DNA from: Poa pratensis
Taxonomy: Eukaryota; Streptophyta; Magnoliopsida; Poales; Poaceae
Direction of reading: 5' to 3'
Assembly (NCBI GenBank): GCA_947311845.1
Contig: CAMZMU010000049.1
Coordinates: forward strand, 10,679,138-10,743,137
Length of the DNA: 64,000 nt
Numbering within the stretch: position 1 is the first letter of the stretch; every line of letters begins with the position of its first letter. Positions 34,911 to 46,479 of the stretch are shown here, in pieces. The translations under genes and the position numbers were made by a program. The notes beneath the pieces are model-generated. The model was not told the origin of the DNA. It searched no databases and saw only the letters and a program-made list of their open reading frames with translations.

Positions 34911-35329
34911 TGAGATTTGGTGAAGCATGTGTGGCAGCACTACAGTAACAAGTAGTTCCCTTTGATACTATTTATTATTTATTTGGTTTGTAAAACTATT
35001 TATAGAATATTTTGTATTATTTGTTGAACTATTTAAACTATATGATTGTAATAAACTATTTGAAATATTTGTATGCTTAAATTTATATTGTATAAAAGAT
35101 CGAGTAAAAATATCAAAACTCTGTCCGAGAGGACTTGATGCGTCGGCCCACTGAGTACAATAATCAGGAGGAGCGGATGTGAGCCCGGACGCCTGGCCGA
35201 CCCAATGGCCCAATTGGCCTAATACGAGGTCGACTCGAGTCTGTTTCAAAACAAAAAGGTAGACTCGGGTCTGGTCTGGTCTGGTCGTCTGGACCGAGAC
35301 CTGGCACGCCAAACCCAAACTGGTCGAGC
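34911..35329. other. AT-rich spacer
   Basis: No recognisable feature. It grades into a GC-rich stretch with repeated CTGGTCTGGTC phrases near 35,270. Confidence 0.4.
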
Positions 35330-37310
35330 CCTTCTTCCTCCTCTCCCAACGGCAGCCGAAATCCGTCCGATCCGAACCGCTGCCGTGCTAGGGTTCCTCG
35401 CCCGTGGACCGTGGTCCTCCAGCTCTGCACCGCCGCTTCGTCAGGATCTGCACCACCTTGCCGCCTCCGGAATTCAGGTGAGAGCTTCAACAAATCCCGG
35501 CCACGGTTTTCGTAAGATGCATAGTGCTAGGTAGGTCCTCTGTTCTTCTTGATGTGGGTTGCTGCCGTTGATTTATGCACTTCACTGTTCCTATGCTTTC
35601 TGATTCGATCACCTGTCGTCTTAGTGGGAACAGTTGTTTGTTTCTGAATCATATCTAAGCAGACATTAGAGACTTAGGAGCAGCTTGCTTAAGAGCTCCG
35701 ATGGCCGCATCTCATCAACCAGATGACCAGATGAGGATGTTTGGTTCTTGGAAGCTTAAGTTATCCAAAAAAAATACAGGGTCCTGCTTATTCTCAAGTG
35801 GTACTGTTGTACTGATTATCTGTACGTGGCACCTAATCGGCCTTTGGAATGATTAATGAACCCACTTTTCCGGAGAAGAAAACTTTAAACTGTTATTTGC
35901 AGGTTTGCCTGCAACATTATTGATCTTATACTGTAGATTTTTTTTAATCGAATTGTTGCTTTGCTGATTGAAACTGACGATCTAGTTACAAGATGACATT
36001 ATATTTGCGGATTTATATATTGATGTACTTTCAGTTGTAAGTTGTAACTACCTGGGGGCATGTACTTTTATATGGTACCACGGAGTACCAATGTAGAGGT
36101 GACCTAGTTGGTTATCTGGTCATGTGGCGTATTGGTCTTCTTTTTCTCCTTGTCATGTGGCGTATTGGTGTTCTTCCAATGTGACATGTCGATCTCCTCC
36201 ACAGTCCACAGTGCGCTCCAAATGAACTCCTTCTCTGTACACTTTACAATCCTCCCGCTTTGAACCATGCTTAATGAATTCCTCGACCCAATCTTTGTTG
36301 TTGCTCTAATCATGGTTACGTTTGGCCGCCACCGTACAAAACCCCTTTGGTGGTTCCCCATCTCATTTTTAGACAGAAAGTTGGGAGGGATTATAGAGTT
36401 GTGATTATCTGAAACACGTAGCCTCACAAGCCATGGTTCTGTGGCTTTATTAATTTAAAGTTGGGCACGTGGTGCCTTTGGTCTAAAAAAACAAGCCATG
36501 GTTCTAGAGAACAAATCTTTGAAAAGTGTGGCTATTTGATACAGCTGCCAAAGTTGTGGTTCTGATTTTTCTTCTCAGTATTTATCAAACATTTCTTTAG
36601 GTGTTCTACCACTCTAGTGCTACAAAATTTAGATTTATATGGCAGTTGATTTGCCCTGTGATTATTCTTGTTGTTTATGTAGCAGTTGATGTATTCAACT
36701 ATCTTTTTCTAGTTTAATAATACTGGTTTCCTCAGGTTTTCTAAAGCATATCTCTGATACGGCAGGGTTCTAGATTTATATGCAGATCAATAGAATCTTA
36801 GAATTGTATTGCAATTAATTTGCCTCATGGCTATATTTGTAGTTTCCGGCTCAAACATGAGAGCCTTTTTATTTCTAATACTGTTTTCTAATCCTGCAGA
36901 GTTCTAGATTTATATGCAGATTGAAGTTTCCCTATACTTTGAGTTATGTTAGCTATTTTCGTAGAAGCTCGTGCATTAAGCTACTTTCTCGTTGTCCCAA
37001 AATTTCTTCAGGTGCTCTACTACCACGATTTAGGATGCCTCCAGTCGGTGATCCAGATTCATCTTCTGCTTATAGAATCGCTGGAGAGCTTGGATACCTT
37101 TGTTGCATCATCGTGGGGAGCTCCCTTAAAGGGAATACATCTATAAATGGCTTGGATTGTATAATAGCATCCAATCATTGGTGCGAAGCAGCGCGTGGTT
37201 TAGGTGATCCTTTCTTGTTATGGAACTGTATCTCCTTAGTTCGTGATAAAATCAATTCGCTATATGCACGGCTTTGGGGTGGAAGGAGAATATGAGATGG
37301 TGTAAGAGAA
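35330..37310 (+). other. Possible spliced transcript unit, unrecognised
   Basis: A GC-rich leader-like block (35,330-35,480) contains GCTAGGGTTCCTCGCCC, as in grass 5' leaders, and ends in a good donor (AATTCAG|GTGAGAG). The AT-rich sequence after it is intron-like. A phrase TTCTAGATTTATATGCAGAT appears at about 36,770 and 36,900. The open frame 36921-37295 contains RIAGELGYLCCIIVGSSLKG, of no family known to me. This may be a long non-coding transcript, a broken gene or chance. Confidence is low. Confidence 0.25.
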
Positions 37311-38514
37311 TATAAGGGGGGATGTAAGAGTTCTAGGAAATATTTGTATGACATTTTCTGCCGAATAAATCTATAAATTGTGCAAATTCATAGCTGTTGC
37401 TTTTCCGCCGAATTAAATAGTATTTCTATGACGAATAAATATAAAATATGAGTCTCAGTGTGTCTGTTCACTCATTTCAGTCTGCATGTAGTCTAAATTA
37501 AAATATCCAAAACATCTTGTAGTTTGTGATGGAAGGAGTATTTCACATTACATAACAAAGTGGCCATGAAAAACAACCACTTTGGATTTCTTGAAACACA
37601 ATGTTGGAAGCTTCCAACTAAAGCTGCATGAAACAAACGGTTACGAATTCACGATCGACCTATCACGAGAATGATCATAATGTCGTTTTGTCAATGATTT
37701 GATCGCTGGCAGCTGCCTTATGATGTTGTCCGTGCGATGGAGAGCTGTTCAGGAATTCTACAGGCTTACAAGTTATAACTCGTTCAGGACACCTTAATTT
37801 TTTTCTTGAGAATTCAAGTGCGTGCGCGGTGAAGCTTCTTCAGTTCTTCCGGTAATCCCAGGCCTGATAAATGCCCAAAAATGCTTGATCAGCTCCTCAT
37901 AAGGAACACCTCTAACCTTTACACACACTTGTAGCCCACATGTTTTCGTACTCAAAAGTTCTTCCCGCCTCACCTCTAGGGTTGAACCGGCGGCTGCTTC
38001 CCTACATCAATCACCAACACACCATGTTGCATCCACCGTCGCTGATTTATCGAGCTCGTCGGCAAGTCATTGGCAAACCAGACTTTACGTTACGATCACC
38101 GTCTCCCAAGTTCGGCAAAACCAAAATCAGTGCTTCAATCGCTGGTAAATGTGTACCTCTCCCATCACTTGCATATTTCTTCTTCGTGAATTCGTCTCGG
38201 GTCATAATTGATTGGATTGGACTATCTTGGGTCATAATTGATTATATTGGACTATCCATATACCGAAATTAATTAGGAACCTCAGCACCTCACACATGAA
38301 GCCCTGGACTTAAGCTCGATAAGCTGTCAATTATCCGACTTTCCTTGTGGAACATCAAATTTACACATCCCTGTCCTAGGCCACGCCACAATACTGAATA
38401 TTACCCTAGAGGAATTTTGCAAAAACAAAAAAACGAATATTACCCTAGAGGAGACGCAAATGGAAACATGTGTAAATTTCCTCAAGAAAACAAAATGTGA
38501 TCTCAGGTGTAGTA
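37311..38514. other. Intergenic, with a MITE end
   Basis: GATGGAAGGAGTA near 37,528-37,540, preceded by AAAACATCTTGTAGTTTGTG, resembles the right end of a Stowaway MITE whose left half is lost or unrecognisable. Nothing else assigned. Confidence 0.4.
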
Positions 38515-39060
38515 TTTCGGTAAGAACACTCTACCAAGATATTTAAATATAATAGAATATACGTGAGCATACACACATATATACTTCCAATATATATATA
38601 TAATATATATAGGTAAATTAATAGGGGCTCCATGGTGTATGGGCTCTCAGATCACCCACCGTCAGATTGATTGATCTGATCATTAGGCCATGGGACGAAT
38701 CCGGTATATGAGCTAAAGAAAACCCGTTAGTGCAACCCGTTTATTTGCATGGTACAACCTGTTTGAAATTTTTGAACCGTGGAATTGTTTCCAAATAAAA
38801 TCAAGTGATACAAACTAATACAAGTAGTCTTCATTAATTTGATTTATCTATTATAAAGAATATTTTTTCTTAAATGAAGGTATTTACCGACATTTATTTC
38901 TAAGACTTGAGTTTAAATTAAGAGCAAAATAATGTAATTTAAAGTTTATTTTGTAAGAAACTAAGGTAAAAAATTAGAATTGTGCACCTAAAATAATGTA
39001 TCTTAACATGGTCTATATCCTAAGTGTGATAGAAAACTATAATATGGCAATCGCGTCGCG
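38515..39060. repeat. Dispersed unclassified repeat, copy 3 of 3
   Basis: Same order of blocks as copies 1 and 2: CTACCAAGATATTTAAATAT, later TCTTAAATGAAGG, and GTGATAGAAAACTATAAT. A segment at about 38,610-38,830 is not found in the other copies. Confidence 0.6.
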
Positions 39061-39660
39061 ACCATTAGGGCGAGGCTCGTCCAATCCCTCTCAAAATCTG
39101 TGCTGCCACCACTGCAGGCCACGCGTGGGCTCCGGGGCGACAAGGTCGAGGAGACCGCAAGTGGGTCTCCACGGGAAGGGTCGGTGCGTACACGGCCCTC
39201 CCGCTCCCGCAACCCCCGCACCCGCTCCTTCGGGTCCTTCGTCGCCTCCTTGGCCCGCGGGCTCGTCTTCTTGCACTGTTGGAGGCCGACCGCGGTGAAT
39301 CTTGTACCAGACGTAGGCGTGGAAGAGAAAATCTCGGCTTCATCCACTAGCGCGAGGGTTCTATAGTCACTGTCCAGCTCGGTGCCCTCGGAGGAGAAAA
39401 TCTCGGCTTCATCCACGAAATCCTCCCAGGAGACGCGGAGGATGGGGACGAAGATGGGCTCTACGAATTCTATCCATGGCACCTCGCCATCGGTGAAGAA
39501 GAGGACGCGGGACTGGTAGGCGGCGACCTGCAAGCTCGCGGGCGGGGAGCCATCATTATGTTGTCGCCGAGGCCATGAAGCACACCATGCGGACCTCGTC
39601 CCAGAGGCTAGGTTGCCTCAAGCGGGAGGCAATTCGAGGGACAGAAGCCATTGGAGGAGA
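39003..39660 (-). other. Unrecognised gene-like fragment
   Basis: Minus-strand frame 39003-39533 has coding-like composition (SRVLFFTDGEVPWIEFVEPIF, then ILRVSWEDFVDEAEIFSS). The phrase DEAEIFSS occurs twice because of a direct repeat of about 22 bp spaced 68 bp apart (near 39,326 and 39,394). Upstream, another frame begins MASVPRIASRLRQPS at about 39,650. I do not recognise a family. It may be a captured gene piece. Confidence 0.3.
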
Positions 39661-41199
39661 GGATGGTTTTCGGTGAGGGGGAAGAGAGGCCAACGGGGGG
39701 AAAAGTTTTGGGGGGAAGAAGGAACAAAGGGGAAATAATGTTGGGAACGGAACGGGGAGGTCACGTGGGCTGTCAGCTGTCCAGCTCCTTCCTTTGTGTT
39801 GTGGGCTTGGCCCGTTTTCTGCTGTTTTTTTTTCACCTCCTCCAACCAAGGTTGTCGCGTTTGATTCCGGCGAACCTCCTATGCCCTCGGCGAGCACACC
39901 TATGCCCCAGGGTGAGTTTCTGGTCCGGTAGGACTTCTAGCTGTCCTCCCCATGCTCTGTGTGGCGGGCCGCCTTTGAGCGCCACCGCGCGTCGCCGCTC
40001 CGGTGCTCACCGGGGGTTGCGTCTGGTGACCATATGGTCATGGAAAATTTCAACGCAAAAAAATCTGTATTACAGCCTACACAAGAATAAAAAAATCGTA
40101 ACTGAGGTGGTGAAAAGTATACAATTAAAAAATCAGATTTGTGAGAATTTGTTAATTTTGTGTATCCAGGAATACAAAGTATTTAGAGCTGTTTGGGGAA
40201 TGTTTCTTATGGATGCTTCTGCCAAACCCAAGGTGTCAGACTTGCAAAGATTTGTTAGACTCAAACAATGCAAAATGGTGATGTGAATTTATGGAAATGT
40301 GTTTCTTGTTGTTACAAACTGAAAATTAACAAATGGTTGTACTGTTTATGATGGAGGAAGGCGCGCGTATGATGCGGTTCATGGTGATAGTGAGTGTTCC
40401 TTGATAATTTTAAAAAAATGCTCCATGGTGCCCGTGCACCAAAGCGACTTTCCCGATTTTCTTGTGTATTCACTATGTTTAGAGTGAGGTGTTTTGGCTT
40501 CCGAGATCCAACAATATTTGTATTTTAAGAATATTTTAAAGTTAAAAATACAATAATTGTTGCATACCACCTTGCCGCAAGTATCAAGCACCCACGTCCT
40601 TCACCGTAGCCAGAAAAGACGAGCACCTGCAATTAGTCCATATCTTGGCCCGAATAAACCACTAACCATGACGTGTTAACGGGCATTGATAGCCACCAGC
40701 TCCGTAAAACTCAATCCAACCGGATAAAAAACATGAGCCGCAGGAGCCCTCCGAGGTTCTTCAATGCCAAATCCGGTGCCAACACCACCCCACCCTTCAT
40801 TAGGTTGTCGGATACCCCACCATCTTCTGCAAAACTTCAACAGCCAACACCACCACAATCCAAGAGCAACCTATCCCAAACGCAAAGCCAAACCAAAGTC
40901 GCTCCAACAAGTTGGACTTCACAAGCGTATCGTCGGCGCCAGCAACACCTATGATAAGCAAGAGCACGGGCTGGAAGACCATCATTTCTACTAGCACAAT
41001 CAACATCCACCCACCATGACGCTGACTGAGAAAACTAGAAATCCTAAAAAACTTAGGACTAAAAGACATGCACAAACGTGAAGCGGAGCTCACCCCCTCA
41101 ACGACTTCTAGTATACTGGTTGGATCTTTTATGTTTGCCTCGTTGGTAACAGTCAAGTAGAAAACGCTACGAAGTAAAGTTTAAAGTTCAATAATGATT
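39661..41199. other. Intergenic, unassigned
   Basis: Mixed composition. A minus-strand open frame at 40800-41156 has two hydrophobic stretches but no recognisable family. No element ends found. Confidence 0.35.
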
Positions 41200-41204
41200 A
41201 TTTG

Positions 41205-41400
41205 TGTTAAAATAGGTTAGCTGTAACAAAATAGATACGTTTTCAACCGGTACAGCTAACAGATAAATAGCTTCAGGGTTAGTCAGTTGTTGTAAATCTT
41301 AACTGTATGTAATCCTAGCTCTATGAGCTGTATATATACGAAGCTATCGTCGATATGCTTGGAACACGGCACAATTTATTCTCTTTCGCGTTTCATTATA
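41205..41400 (+). mobile_element. Small solo LTR, 196 bp
   Basis: Begins TGTTAAAATAGG and ends CATTATA, flanked by an exact 5-bp duplication ATTTG (41200-41204 and 41401-41405). It contains a TATATATA promoter-like motif near 41,330. The expected CA end reads TA, explained by one transition. There are no internal sequences. Confidence 0.55.
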
Positions 41401-41539
41401 ATTTGCAGTTATGACAGTACATGCCAAGATGAACAATAAGGCCAAAAGTTCCAGAAAGCTAACGATTGTTGCGTATGGAAACTCCTATTAATCAAACTTA
41501 TTGGCGAAAACCAGACCAACTAGTTACTAAGCAGTATCT

Positions 41540-42060
41540 TATTTATTTTTTTGAGGACAAGGTGGTCGATCCACCGCCCGAATAGATAGAAAGAGTTGAC
41601 CCAGTTTATAAGGAAAACCGGGTCCAAAAACCATACAAACTGTACAAAAGAATGACACAAACGAAGCGACCCGTCGCCCACACGAGCCAAGTCGACAAAC
41701 GCCACAACAGACACCACCCGCTCCGGGGCCGCCGCCCCGGCGTAACAACCAGATCGACCTTCGCATTGCCCGAAAGCGATCCAGTCATGGTCGACGAACC
41801 ATCTACCCACGCAGTCTTCATCCAGGTTGCCACCAAAACCACCATGTACCGGGGCCGCCGCCCCGGAGAAGCAACCAGATCGACCTTCGCATTGCCCGAA
41901 GACGATCCAGTCAGGTCGACGAACCCTCTGCCTGCGCAGTCTCCATCCAGGTCGCCACCCAGACCCCCGCTAGACAACGGCTCTGCCTCATAGAACCGTC
42001 GTAGCGTGGGAGACCGAGGCCGCCACCCCATGATGTCTACAGGAGCCAAGACATGCAACT
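41540..42060 (-). mobile_element. Probable retroposed 3' fragment with 126-bp tandem repeat
   Basis: On the minus strand the sequence runs to an A-rich end (CCTCAAAAAAATAAATAAG), as in LINE tails. It contains two adjacent copies of a 126-bp unit starting CCGGGGCCGCCGCCCCGG on the plus strand (41723 and 41849). The minus-strand frame repeats SGNAKVDLV and PGRRPR. The 5' limit and target duplication were not found. Confidence 0.4.
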
Positions 42061-42259
42061 TCGAGAGTCACACCGACCACACTGGTACCTACAACATCCC
42101 CATGATGTCTGTCCGCGTCAACAACTCGAACATGGGGGTGTGCGGAGATACGTTACTTGGCGGGAGGGCCCCTGTCTTCCTGAACGACAAAAACAGTGCA
42201 GCCTCCAACATTCGGTTGGCCGTTGGCGAATGCTCTGGGTTTCCAGAAGGACACCTCTC

Positions 42260-42612
42260 GAGGACTGAGCTCTAGCTCAGTGGCAAGCTCTAGCAGTGGC
42301 TAGGCTGCCCGCCCGGGATCGACTCCTCAGGAGCGCATTTTCGGGTTGTCTCACCAGGGTGCACAGTTCAATAGGAACAGTGTACGGCGGTACTGTTCAT
42401 TAGGAACAGTATTCTGCATCGTCAATAAATGCCTCTTTGGCCTCGCCTGTGAGCCACATGAGGGAAAAAATCCCATACCAGGCAGGCAAGTTGGGTATAG
42501 CTTGTAGGTCTAGATTAGGTACACAGCTAGTGGTGTGCGTGTGGTGTGTGTGTGTGGTTGTGTGTCTGATCAGATACTACAACTTGTATCCACTTAAGAG
42601 AGGCGCAAAAAA
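42260..42612 (+). mobile_element. tRNA-headed SINE, 353 bp
   Basis: The element starts GAGGACTGAGCTCTAGCTCA with a pol III A box (TAGCTCAGTGG) and a B box (GGGATCGACTCC) about 40 bp later. It ends in a run of A and is flanked by an exact 13-bp target duplication, AAGGACACCTCTC (42247-42259 and 42613-42625). The body after the head carries GTTCAATAGGAACAGT and a GT-rich stretch. The exact duplication indicates a fairly young insertion. Confidence 0.88.
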
Positions 42613-42625
42613 AAGGACACCTCTC

Positions 42626-43061
42626 TGCACCTGTATGTTTTTACTAAATGGTCCTTAAATAAACTATTAATCAAATCTGACCCATAAAAAACTTTCAGCT
42701 GGATATGACCCTTTTCTGAAACATCACTTGATGTAGCTTATTTTCGGCCCAGAAAATCGAGACGCGTAGGCGTTTTCTACAAGAGACGCCGCCCGCAATG
42801 ACGTTTTCGGAGACCCATAACGACAACGTTTGAGGAGCAGTTAACGTCAACGACAAGATACAACTTACTAAAATTTGTATCCCTGTATAGACCTAGCTAC
42901 GAGCTTGTTGGCGCATGCTCAGCTCGTCGCGCCAGCTACTTCTATTGGGCAAGTCTTGAGTTCGACTCCCAGACCAATTTTTACCATTAATTTCTTACTC
43001 CAAATTTTCTAAAAAAGGTGAGCAGAGGATTATGTTTGAAACAGAGTACTCCTACTTTGTA
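42626..43061. other. Spacer with a second tRNA-like head
   Basis: GAGTTCGACTCCC near 42,959 resembles a pol III B box, with CTAGCTACGAGCTTGTTGG upstream. Ends and target duplication were not found, so this is only suggestive. Confidence 0.3.
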
Positions 43062-43216
43062 CTCCCTCCGTTACACAATATAAGATGTTTTATATCTTTA
43101 TACATATGTGTACATGTGTATGTAGACACGTTTTAGTGCATGTATTCACTCTTATTGTTCGAATCTAGAGAACATATGTAACATCTAAAACATCTTATAT
43201 TATGAAATGGAGTGAG
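43062..43216. mobile_element. Stowaway-type MITE, 155 bp
   Basis: Starts CTCCCTCCGTTACACAATAT and ends with the complement of CTCACTCCATTTCATAATAT; flanked by TA (43060-43061, 43217-43218). AAGATGTTTTA and its complement lie inside each arm. Confidence 0.9.
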
Positions 43217-44367
43217 TATATCATAAAATAAACAGAGCCATTAGTCTGGCATCAAATGTTTCCGTTAGAGAGGGTCTGAAACGTCATATGACCTGACGTT
43301 TTGGAGGCTCTGAAACGACTAAATCTTTGATATTTTAGAAGAAGGGTTATATGTGGCTGAAAGTTATTTGAATGGTCACAATTAACTGATAGTTAAGAAA
43401 AGGCATAAAAACGATACTCTGCACCTGCAGATGTACGCGGAAGTAGACGACCGTGTCTGAATTTGTTGTCACAAAAAATTCTACTACTATGTCATGTGGT
43501 GTCTGAAATGCTCTGAAACATATGTATGTATTACCACAATAACAAAAGTACCGCTACATGGCCCGAGGAGCAACGTAGGCATGGCCGTTCCTCGTGCATG
43601 CGTCGCGCGAGCGTGCGCTCCATTTTTCATCCAGGCCATCGTCGTCAAAGACGTGGCCCGAGGCCCCGAGCCAGCCCTCGCTGCGTCGGGCACGCGACGT
43701 CGTGCACGTCGCGTCCTGTCTTGACTCTTGACTACCGATTCTGCTCCTGGCGCCATATCACGCACGTGCGTTCCGGTCCTCGTCCAGGCCGTCGTTGCGC
43801 GTTCGGCCGCGCTCCACGCTGTGCTTCTCGCCGTGCCGATGTGATCGTGCTCGAGGTAGTGCTTCTCGCCATGCCGAGACGTGTCTGTGATGCTCGGCAC
43901 GCACGCGAAAGCCAACGGGCACGGAGGCGTTGGGCGCGGCGGTGGTGCGCGGAGCTAGCGCTGGTCTGCCTCGGCAATGCGGCAAGGCCTAGCCGCCCGT
44001 CGCCGGTGCGGCCGGCTGACGGCTGCTCCCACATCCAGATGCGGACGGATTGATCACGCAAAGTTGCTCCTCATATGATAGGCCACCCACAGGGCGGTTT
44101 CATCCACTCGAATCCCGGGATTCAACTGCAGCAGCAAGCCCAGCATATGTTTGCTTCGATACTAGCCCACCAACGGGCGATTGATGGTCGTTTCAACCCT
44201 ATAGCTTCAACGGGGCTCAGCAGATCCACTATGATGAGAATGGTCCGTTTACCTGAGGCTATGACAGCATTGACAGGTGCAGGCTTGCAGCTCGGGGACT
44301 GGTGTAGCTAGCTAATTGGTGCAGATTTTGTTGTTGTTTGTGACCTGTTGTAGAATGAGATGTGCAA
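43217..44367. other. Intergenic with GC-rich island
   Basis: 43,560-44,050 is GC-rich, with open frames on both strands. On the minus strand the phrase HGEKH is repeated from a duplicated CGGCGAGAAGCAC-like sequence. No family is recognised; it may be a captured gene piece. 44,062-44,340 is open but unrecognised. Confidence 0.35.
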
Positions 44368-45817
44368 TCTATACTTCTTATAAAGCAAAACCCCACTAAG
44401 TGCAATTAATATTTTTCTATCTCAACATGCAAGCTATCCACATCACTTTCTCTTTTATCCAATCAATTGTCCATGTCATCCCACTAACATTTATTAATTA
44501 TTTTCTATCTCTACATGCAAGAATCCACATCATCTTTTTTTTACCCCATCAAATTGTCCTCATATTTTTTTTAAGTTCGAATGATAAGATCACACCATGT
44601 CGCTCTGTACTTACACGAGTAAATCATGTACAAGTAGAAAACCGGAATTAGTTTCGCCCGTGAACTTTTTGCCAATTATTTTCAATGATGAAAATCAGAT
44701 AGCTGTTATTCAAAATTATGGGCTCTTTTATATGTATTCACTCATAAGGTTTCTAGAAATATTATGAGGCAATGTGCATGTCATCTTCATGCAAGCCATC
44801 CACAACATATGTTTCTTCAACCGGTTGATATAATCATATTTATATTAATCAAATACAGTACTCCTAAACCATAACAATATTTAAATTATAAACCACACAT
44901 ATGTTCGATGTCTAAATGTTTTAGCATCTTGACTATCATGATTAACTAAATCTTGCATATTTCTTTAGTCAACTTCAAGTTTCATGTGTTTTATTAAATT
45001 TCTTAAGAGATACCCGCTGCAACGTGCGGGGTATCCTTCTTGTTTATTGAGATAGTGCAACTCATGTCATAACAGAAACAGATTGGATTTGAACATTTAT
45101 TAAGAAAAGTGCAACTCACATTAAATCCCGGTTGCTACTTACATGTTTGTTGCGAAAAGTGTAACTATTTTTCGGAAACCGGCTGGCATGTTTCCTGAAG
45201 AAAAGTGTAAGCTATAATAACCACACGATAAATACAAAATGAACCATTTGCACTTATGTCTATGAGGTAGCTGCACATTTGAACAAGCATGCAACTACGG
45301 TGTCGTAAAAAATGCATCATATAAATAACCATACAAAAATAGGAAATTCTATGTGGAACATAAATTTGAACTTTTATCGATGATGTAATTTGACGTTAAA
45401 AAGCGCAACTATGGTGTGGAAAAAGCGAGGCAGATAAATTTTGACTTTACAAGAATCATTATTCAGTATGAATGAAAACAATATATAGCTAAATGGGCTC
45501 TTTTATATGTATTCACTCATAAGGTTTCTAGAAATATTATGAGGCAATGTGCATGTCATCTTCATGCAAGCCATCCACAACATATGTTTCTTCAACCGGT
45601 TGATATAATCTTATTTATATTAATCAAATACAGTACTCCTAAACCATAACAATCTTTAAATTATAAACCACACATACGTTTGATGTCTAAATTTTTTAGC
45701 ATCTTGACTATCATGATTAACTAAATCTTGCATATTAGTTTAGTCAACTTCAAGTTTCATGTGTTTTATTAAATTTCTTAAGAGATACCCGCTGCAACGC
45801 GCGGGGTATCCTTCTAG
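44368..45817 (+). mobile_element. Non-autonomous Helitron, 1,450 bp, two 3' termini
   Basis: The 5' end TCTATACTTCTTATAAAGC follows an A. The 3' end has the hairpin ACCCGCTGCAACGCGCGGGGT, then CTAG followed by T at 45818, as for insertion between A and T. The last 325 bp (45493-45817) are a near copy of an internal 325-bp block (44718-45042) that has its own hairpin but ends CTTG instead of CTRR. Counting by eye gives nine substitutions and no length change between them. There is no RepHel coding region. Confidence 0.88.
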
Positions 45818-46162
45818 TTCCATTCATGTAGCAGCTCTTTTCTTTTTGTCTAAAGTGCAGGAGAAAAAAGGAATAAAAATACGAAAAAGAAGGACCGTCT
45901 GCCCTTTCACCGTTACCAGGCTCCACGTCAGGCCTGCAGGAGGCCCCACAGGTCAGAAATTGTGTTAGCGGCACTAAACCGGCCAATCAGTGTTTTTTTT
46001 GTCACCGTATCACTTTAGACAGGTAGTTTTTTGCGAAAAAAATTGAAAGTCGGTGGTTTTTTGCAACGATGTTCCGAATTGTGCTAGTGTTTTGCAAGTT
46101 TTTCGTTTTTCTTGGAGTTCAGAGAAGATGTTTGTTTCGGAGTTCACAAAAGTTTGAGCGGC
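45818..46162. other. Spacer
   Basis: No recognisable feature. It has repeated phrases of the type GGTAGTTTTTTGCG / GGTGGTTTTTTGCA near 46,023 and 46,052. Confidence 0.4.
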
Positions 46163-46466
46163 TACGCTCCATTCATGGTCGCCCCTATAGCGTGTGGCGC
46201 ATCGAGCCCTGTTTTTAGAGGTGTCTACGCGGTTGGAGGCTGCGACGAGGGATTATTTTCCCAACATGGATGACAATATATCTCCGGATCTGCCCTCCAG
46301 CACCTTAGGTGTATCTACAATTTCTCATTATGATATGTAATTCGTCCTTTTTATTTTATTGTTTTGAGACTTGTGAACTTGTTGGGGCTGTGTGCATCCT
46401 ATCTATACATATGCCGGGTGTAATACTTAAAATTGTTTAACTACTAAAGATCCCTTATCGAAAAAA
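46163..46466 (+). mobile_element. 5'-truncated LINE tail
   Basis: Contains GGGGCTGTGTGCATCCTATC ... GCCGGGTGTAAT and a poly(A) end after CCTTATCG, the usual 3' end of one grass LINE group. It is flanked by AAGTTTGAGCGGC (46150-46162) and AAGTCTGAGCGGC (46467-46479), a 13-bp duplication with one mismatch. Confidence 0.75.
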
Positions 46467-46479
46467 AAGTCTGAGCGGC

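Noticed and set aside
42900..42980. A true tRNA gene
   Set aside because: Only a B-box-like motif is seen; no cloverleaf can be formed from the surrounding bases by eye.
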